Positions 16,851 to 64,000 of a stretch of DNA of 64,000 nt are shown piece by piece. Each line of letters starts with the position of its first letter. Within the stretch, counting starts at the first letter, position 1. The stretch covers positions 78,671,256 through 78,735,255 of the forward strand of contig OX457026.1 in the NCBI GenBank assembly GCA_949752745.1, written 5' to 3'. Made by a program: the position numbers and the translations under genes. This DNA comes from Protula sp. h YS-2021 (lineage: Eukaryota > Annelida > Polychaeta > Sabellida > Serpulidae). The notes under the pieces were generated by a model that was not told the DNA's origin, did no database searches, and saw nothing but the letters and a program-made list of their open reading frames with translations.

Positions 16851-19680
16851 GATGAGTGTGTTTGCTGCTATATACAGCAGAGGCTTGCCCCTGATGGAAC
16901 GAGTGTGTTTGCTGCTATATATAGCGGAGGCTTGCCCCTGATGGAACGAGTGTGTTTGCTGCTATATATAGCGGAGGCTTGCCCCTGATGGAACGAGTGT
17001 GTTTGCTGCTATATACAGCAGAGGCTTGCCCCTGATGGAACAAGTGTGTTTGCTGCTATATATAGCGGAGGCTTGCCCCTGATGGAACGAGTGTGTTTGC
17101 TGCTATATACAGCACAGGCTTGTCCCTGATGGGACGAGTGTGTTTGCTGCTATATACAGCAGAGGCTTGCCCCTGATGGGACGAGTGTGTTTGCTGCTAT
17201 ATATAGCGGAGGCTTGCCCCTGATGGAACGAGTGTGTTTGCTGCTATGTACAGCAGAGGCTTGCCCGTGATGTGATGAGCGTGTTTGCTGCTATATATAG
17301 CAGAGGCTTGCCCCTGATGTGATGAGTGTGTTTGCTGCTATATACAGCAGAGGCTTGCCCCTGAGGGAACGAGTGTGTTTGCTGCTATATACAGCAGAGG
17401 CTTGCCCCTGGTGTGATGAGTGTGTTTGCTGCTATATACAGCAGAGGCTTGCCCCTGATGTGATGAGTGTGTTTGCTGCTAGATATAGTAGAGGCTTGTC
17501 CCTGATGTGATGAGTGTGTTTGCTGCTATATATAGCAGAGGCTTGCCCCTGATGTGATGAGTGTGTTTGCTGCTATATATAGCAGAGGCTTGCCCCTGAT
17601 GTGATGAGCGTGTTTGCTGCTATATATAGCAGAGGCTTGCCCCTGATGTGATGAGTGTGTTTGCTGCTATATACAGCAGAGGCTTGCCCCTGATGTGACG
17701 AGTGTGTTTGCTGCTATATACAGCAGAGGCTTGCCACTGATGTGATGAGCATGTTTGCTGCTATATATAGCAGAGGCTTGCCCCTGATGTGACGAGTGTG
17801 TTTGCTGCTATATATAGCGGAGGCTTGCCCCTGATGGGACGAGTGTGTTTGCTGCTATATACAGCAGAGGCTTGCCCCTGATGTGATGAGTGTCTTTGCT
17901 GCTATATATAGCAGAGGCTTGCCCCTGATGTGATGAGTGTGTTTGCTGCTTTATATAGCAGAGGCTTTCCCCTGATGTGATGAGTGTGTTTGCTGCTATA
18001 TACAGCGGAGGCTTGTCCCTGATGTGATGAGCATGTTTGCTGCTATATATAGCAGAGGCTTGCCCCTGATGTGACGAGTGTGTTTGCTGCTATATATAGC
18101 AGAGGCTTGCCCCTGATGTGATGAGTGTGTTTGCTGCTATATATAGCAGAGGCTTGCCCCTGATGTGATGAGTGTGTTTGCTGCTATATATAGCAGAGGC
18201 TTGCCCCTGATGTGACGAGTGTGTTTGCTGCTATATATAGCAGAGGCTTGCCCCTGATGTGACGAGTGTGTTTGCTGCTGTATACAGCAGAGGCTTGCCC
18301 CTGATGTGATGAGCATGTTTGCTGCTATATACAGCACAGGCTTGTCCCTGATGTGACGAGTGTGTTTGCTGCTATATATAGCAGAGGCTTGCCCCTGATG
18401 GGACGAGTGTGTTTGCTGCTATATATAGCAGTTTCTTGCCTCTGATGTGATGAGTGTGTTTGCTGCTATATATAGCAGAGGCTTGCCCCTGATGTGATGA
18501 GTGTGTTTGCTGCTATATATAGCAGAGGCTTGCCCCTGATGTGATGAGTGTGTTTGCTGCTATATATAGCAGAGGCTTGCCCCTGATGTGATGAGTGTGT
18601 TTGCTGCTATATATAGCAGAGGCTTGCCCCTGATGTGATGAGTGTGTTTGCTGCTATATATAGCAGAGGCTTGCCCCTGATGTGATCAGTGTGTTTGCTG
18701 CTATATATAGCAGAGGCTTGCCCCTGATGTGATGAGTGTGTTTGCTGCTATATATAGCAGAGGCTTGCCCCTGATGTGATGAGTGTGTTTGCTGCTATAT
18801 ACAGCAGAGGCTTGCCCCTGATGTGATGAGTGTCTTTGCTGCTATATATAGCAGAGGCTTGCCCCTGATGTGATGAGTGTGTTTGCTGCTATATATAGCA
18901 GAGGCTTGCCCCTGATGTGATGAGTGTGTTTGCTGCTATATATAGCAGAGGCTTGCCCCTGATGTGACGAGTGTGTTTGCTGCTATATACAGCAGAGGCT
19001 TGCCCCTGATGTGATGAGTGTGTTTGCTGCTATATATAGCAGAGGCTTGCCCCTGATGTGATGAGTGTGTTTGCTGCTATATATAGCAGAGGCTTGCCCC
19101 TGATGTGATGAGTGTGTTTGCTGCTATATATAGCAGAGGCTTGCCCCTGATGTGATGAGTGTGTTTGCTGCTATATATAGCAGAGGCTTGCCCCTGATGT
19201 GATCAGTGTGTTTGCTGCTATATATAGCAGAGGCTTGCCCCTGATGTGATGAGTGTGTTTGCTGCTATATATAGCAGAGGCTTGCCCCTGATGTGATGAG
19301 TGTGTTTGCTGCTATATACAGCAGAGGCTTGCCCCTGATGTGATGAGTGTCTTTGCTGCTATATATAGCAGAGGCTTGCCCCTGATGTGATGAGTGTGTT
19401 TGCTGCTATATATAGCAGAGGCTTGCCCCTGATGTGATGAGTGTGTTTGCTGCTATATATAGCAGAGGCTTGCCCCTGGTGGGGCGAGTTTGTTTGCTGC
19501 TATATACAGCAGAGGCTTGCCCCTGATGTGACGAGCGTTTTGCTGCTATATACAGCAGAGGCTTGCCTCTGATGTGATGAGTGTGTTTGCTGCTATATAT
19601 AGCAGAGGCTTGCCCCTAATGTGATGAGTGTGTTTGCTGCTATATATATATATATATATATATATATAGCAGAGGCTTGG
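16851..19680. repeat. 47-bp satellite, 60 copies, with palindrome
   Basis: The marker TTTGCTGCT recurs every 47 bp from 16861 to 19633: 59 intervals, one of them a base short near 19538, hence 60 copies. Most units contain the perfect palindrome CTGCTATATATAGCAG; a common variant is CTGCTATATACAGCAG. Rare variants (GTGATCAGTG at 18684 and 19201; TGTCTTTGCTG at 18831 and 19348) recur 517 bp apart, which is 11 units, showing a segmental duplication. In the last unit the TA centre has expanded to about 30 bp. Confidence 0.97.
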
Positions 19681-19894
19681 CGATCACATGCGTTCCCGAG
19701 TTTCTTCAATCAATAAGCTTTTCTCCTTGAAGTATTGATCTGATTGATCTCGGTTTCACGTTTTCCTTATTTTTAAGGGTGGCCTTAAAATATATATAAT
19801 GACAAAATAATTAAATTCTACATGTAATAGCATAATACGGGAAGAGCAGACTCCAGAACTCAAATCAAGCTCTCGTTTCTTACACAGGTTATTA

Positions 19895-20115
19895 GTGCCT
19901 TGCCGCCGCGTAGCGCGGAGCGGGGTACTATAGTATTCGGGGCCGTCCGTCCGTCTGTCTGGCGACACTTGGAAGCACAATTTTGTGCACGCGATATCTC
20001 AGCCGCTATTGAATACTGGTTTTTGATTTTTGCTACAGTGAAAATATATATATTGAAGTTGTGCGACGTCGCAATATTTTTCGATTCGACCATAATTCGT
20101 TTCGAGGAACATTCA
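19895..20115. repeat. Dispersed CCGTCCGTC-type repeat
   Basis: GCGGAGCGGGGTACTATAGT, then GCCGTCCGTCCGTCTGTCTG, then GATATCTCAGCCGCTATTGA. The part TATTGAAGTTGTGCG is the reverse complement of motifs at about 3395 and 3575 (ACAACTTCAGTGTATACATT type). It resembles the element starting at 2041 in layout. Confidence 0.65.
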
Positions 20116-20159
20116 TCAGTTTCACTGATAACTTGTTTTATTTCATTTTGTTAGCAAAC

Positions 20160-22086
20160 TAATCTTTAAAACACTTGGCTAATTTTTGGTGTTCTAGGCC
20201 AGTAACTTAATATTATTTATTTATTCATTTTTTGAGCAACAGTTTTCAAATTCTTAAGTGGCTACGATTTATGTATGATTATGTTCTGACTACTCTTGCA
20301 CATTAAGCAGAACAAAAAAAAGAACATCCTTTTCGCTTTTAATATCAATAAATTTATTGCTTTTTCTTTGTTCAAACTTTTTCTCCTTGTGTTAAAATAT
20401 ACAACAGTTTTATTAAATAATAACACAAATATATTAATACTTCAGCCTTGAATATGCTTACAACTTCTGTTCCAAATACATATTGAAATAACAAAAATAT
20501 TTCTTCATTAAAACTCTAGCACTATTAACCTGCGTGTTGACACCATTTCTGTTACATAAATAAAATGCTATATTTCTCTCCAAATTCTTCTCAGACCCAC
20601 AGAACCTTCAGCTGATATTGACAACACTAACAATGGTTGTGGGATGATCCAGCACCATAAAATAGGACGGTGGCGGTTCCAAGGGGGTTGGATTACGGAA
20701 CAGAGGGGAGGAGGGGGCCGGGGCGGGGGGTTCTAAACCACGCAGTCCACAGAATCGCAGAATTTCGCTACATTTGGGGGAAAAGTAGGACCAATGGTTG
20801 CCACGTTGTTAATACACCAGCGTTCATTTTAGGATTTTGTAAATGCGCGTAGAACAACGCAACTCTTTTGCAAAAAAAAAAAAAAAAAAAAGCGTAGTTG
20901 GCCGCGTACTGAAATAAGTGGAATATGTAAAAAAGACCACCAAAACATGTCTGCGCCCTCAATTCCCAAAATAGTGTAGGCTACGCACTCTCCCTACATA
21001 ATGCGTTGTAGTACGGCACGCGCGCTCTTGGTAAAAATGCGTAGTAGCGCAAAAACAGTTACAGTAACTACCTCCAATCCGCGCTCTAAAATGTACCGTG
21101 CACACACTCTTAAGTTGTACATTATCGATCTACTTGGCGATGGTGCAACTTATTGGTTACATGCTAAAGACTGAACAACTGCGGATTTCAATCGTCTCGC
21201 AACCAATACGGGAGGGTGGGGAGGGGGGGGCGGGGGTGGGGGTTCTCCAACTTGGAAAGAATCTGGATGTAATGATAAACACACTACACACTCTTGTCGA
21301 TTCTTTGGAAACTGCCCACATTTAAAGGGGAGAAAAATTACACGAAAATTCTGACAAACCTTTTTTTCGGTGCCTCACAACACGATAAAATGCCCTTTAT
21401 AAGGGAAAACAGTTAATTTATCAAATATTACTAGAAATTTAGCTAACAACCTACCAGCGGTGTTAAAATAATGAATCATTTAGCAAAGTCAACTTCGTTT
21501 AAAAAATCAATTCAAAATGCTGAAAATTATTATTTTATACACTTCATTATCAACGTTTAATAGCCTAAATGAACTAAATTTTAGTGAAAATACACTCAAG
21601 TTTAACATGATTATCGAAAATGTCCAAATATGTAAACGTTTGCTCAGAAATCAAAAACACAGTGATCTCTGGATGAAACCTAAAATGGCACACAGTTCTG
21701 AGTGTCCTCAGTCCAGGGATCACAAACAACCAAAATAAAATATTGCAAAAGGCAACATTGTGAAAATACAAAGTTTTCTCGAAAGAAACTTAAAACATCG
21801 CATCTTGTTCATAATTAATCAAGCTTAAATTTAACAAATCTTTCAACAAACAATTTTTTTAACTGTTCTGACGTCATTTTCCCTACTGGCGAAACGAAAT
21901 GCAGGTGTATCGAACACAAATAAATTGCGAAAGAAAGCACGTGTCAGTTTGTTTACATGTTGGTCATGTGATGATGTCATGTGACTAAGTGACGCCATCG
22001 TGAAACCATGGTGATCACACTTTGCTTGGTAACAGTTGTCATGTGTAGCACTGCATAAAAGCCATAGAAAACCCTGTTGTCCGGCA
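20160..22086 (-). other. Probable 3' UTR of long PLEKHG5-like isoform
   Basis: AT-rich, without convincing ORFs. G-rich runs on the + strand at 20690-20725 and 21205-21242, and poly-A at 20872-20891. If the micro-exon at 22087 is used, this stretch is the 3' UTR on the minus strand. Confidence 0.35.
20216..20414 (-). terminator. Cluster of AATAAA signals on minus strand
   Basis: TTTATT on the + strand occurs at 20216-20221, 20353-20358 and 20409-20414. These are the first good poly(A) signals I find downstream of the candidate micro-exon and would imply a 3' UTR of about 1.7-1.9 kb over 20200-22086. Confidence 0.3.
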
Positions 22087-63301
<41,215 letters not shown>

Positions 63302-64000
63302 CTGAAAATAAGACATCCGAAATGTATCTCAATGAAACTGATCAATCAATCAAAAATAAATTCAATTTCTGGTGATCACTGAATTTATAAAACGTGAGAC
63401 AACATATGTAACTGATCTGTACAACAATAAATACGTGAATACGATTGCTATGCTGCTTTCAGTTTCGGTTGTTCACAACTGCTGATATGAGATTTTGACT
63501 TTCGGCGCTGCACATTTTGCACCGCCCTGTAAGACATCGGTTCTTACCTCAACCTGTGCAACAACCGAGCCCCTGGAGGGAAGCTGAACAGGTTCATCTA
63601 ACCCCCACCCCCACCCCCATCCCCTCCCCTTACTGCATCTTACCACTGCCCTAACATATACTCGCTGATACAAGTCACATTTGTCACATATTACAAAGCC
63701 TTATTCCAACGTTATATATATTCTTCCCACATCCTATTCGCAATCAGGGCCATCCCTAAATTACGTACGCAAAATCTGTCAATTTTTTAACCCCTCCTCA
63801 CCCTCACCTGTACGCAGTACGCACGCAGTAGCCCAGACCCTACCCCCTCCCCCCTCCTGTACGCACGTACGCAATATGTTGTGCTATGCTGAAAAATATC
63901 AATTTGTTTTAAAACCTATACTGCAAATTAATCAGTGACAGAGCTGAAAGTGTACATGCCAACATACATTAAAATGTGAATAAAATAGCAATTGCACTAA
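63302..64000. other. Window end; upstream intron of the PLEKHG5-like gene
   Basis: No exon with a phase-1 end was found. C-rich runs and CGTACGCA-like words (about 63760-63875) only. Confidence 0.5.

Noticed and set aside
16851..19680. CRISPR-like look of regular repeats
   Set aside because: There are no variable spacers: the whole 47-bp unit repeats, and the setting is an animal genome.

Overview
The window reads as nuclear DNA of an invertebrate animal, most likely a lophotrochozoan and possibly a mollusc. The grounds are spliced genes of two animal-specific families with many short exons and long AT-rich introns, dense microsatellites and homopolymer G/C runs, and dispersed repeats with CCGTCCGTC cores. 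The phylum is an inference from repeat style. No bacterial, organellar or viral genes were seen.

Two genes converge. On the + strand (773-11564) lies the 3' part of a TMCO4-type gene (DUF726 alpha/beta-hydrolase-like membrane protein). Eleven exons in consistent phase encode 983 residues and a stop; the 5' end lies before the window. On the - strand (about 63301 down to 22087) lies a PLEKHG5/Syx-type RhoGEF gene. At least eleven exons carry a linker, a complete DH domain, a PH domain and a long serine-rich tail; its 5' end, including any N-terminal Ras-binding-like domain, lies beyond 64000.

The most interesting observations are in these genes. (1) The RhoGEF main reading frame ends in a stop codon that sits inside a consensus splice donor. 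Splicing from that donor to a tiny exon at 22096-22087 replaces the stop with Glu-Val-stop. This gives a C-terminal Ser-Glu-Val class I PDZ ligand like that of vertebrate Syx, while retention of the last intron gives a form without it. (2) In TMCO4, the 3' end of the membrane-segment exon, with its splice donor, has been amplified in tandem in the intron (91-bp unit), leaving eight consecutive donor sites. (3) The TMCO4 C-terminal tail is much longer than in vertebrates and holds twelve in-frame 14-residue repeats.

Repeats region by region: a 592-bp TTAA-flanked inverted-repeat element (86-677); dispersed CCGTCCGTC-type repeats (about 2040, 19900, 57700-58680); a 100/92-bp satellite with a 191-bp higher-order repeat (13473-14630); a 60-copy 47-bp satellite with a perfect palindrome in most units (16851-19680) between the two gene ends; two copies of a palindromic MITE in opposite orientation (14953-15389, 30228-30662); a composite of a 51-bp array and a roughly 140-bp array closed by a perfect 12-bp hairpin (41921-45708) in a RhoGEF intron; a 42-bp array (58890-59980); and a poly-G minisatellite (62634-62820). 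Apart from these, the long introns hold nothing I can assign, except two coding-like candidate exons (36050-36223 and 37893-38130, both - strand).
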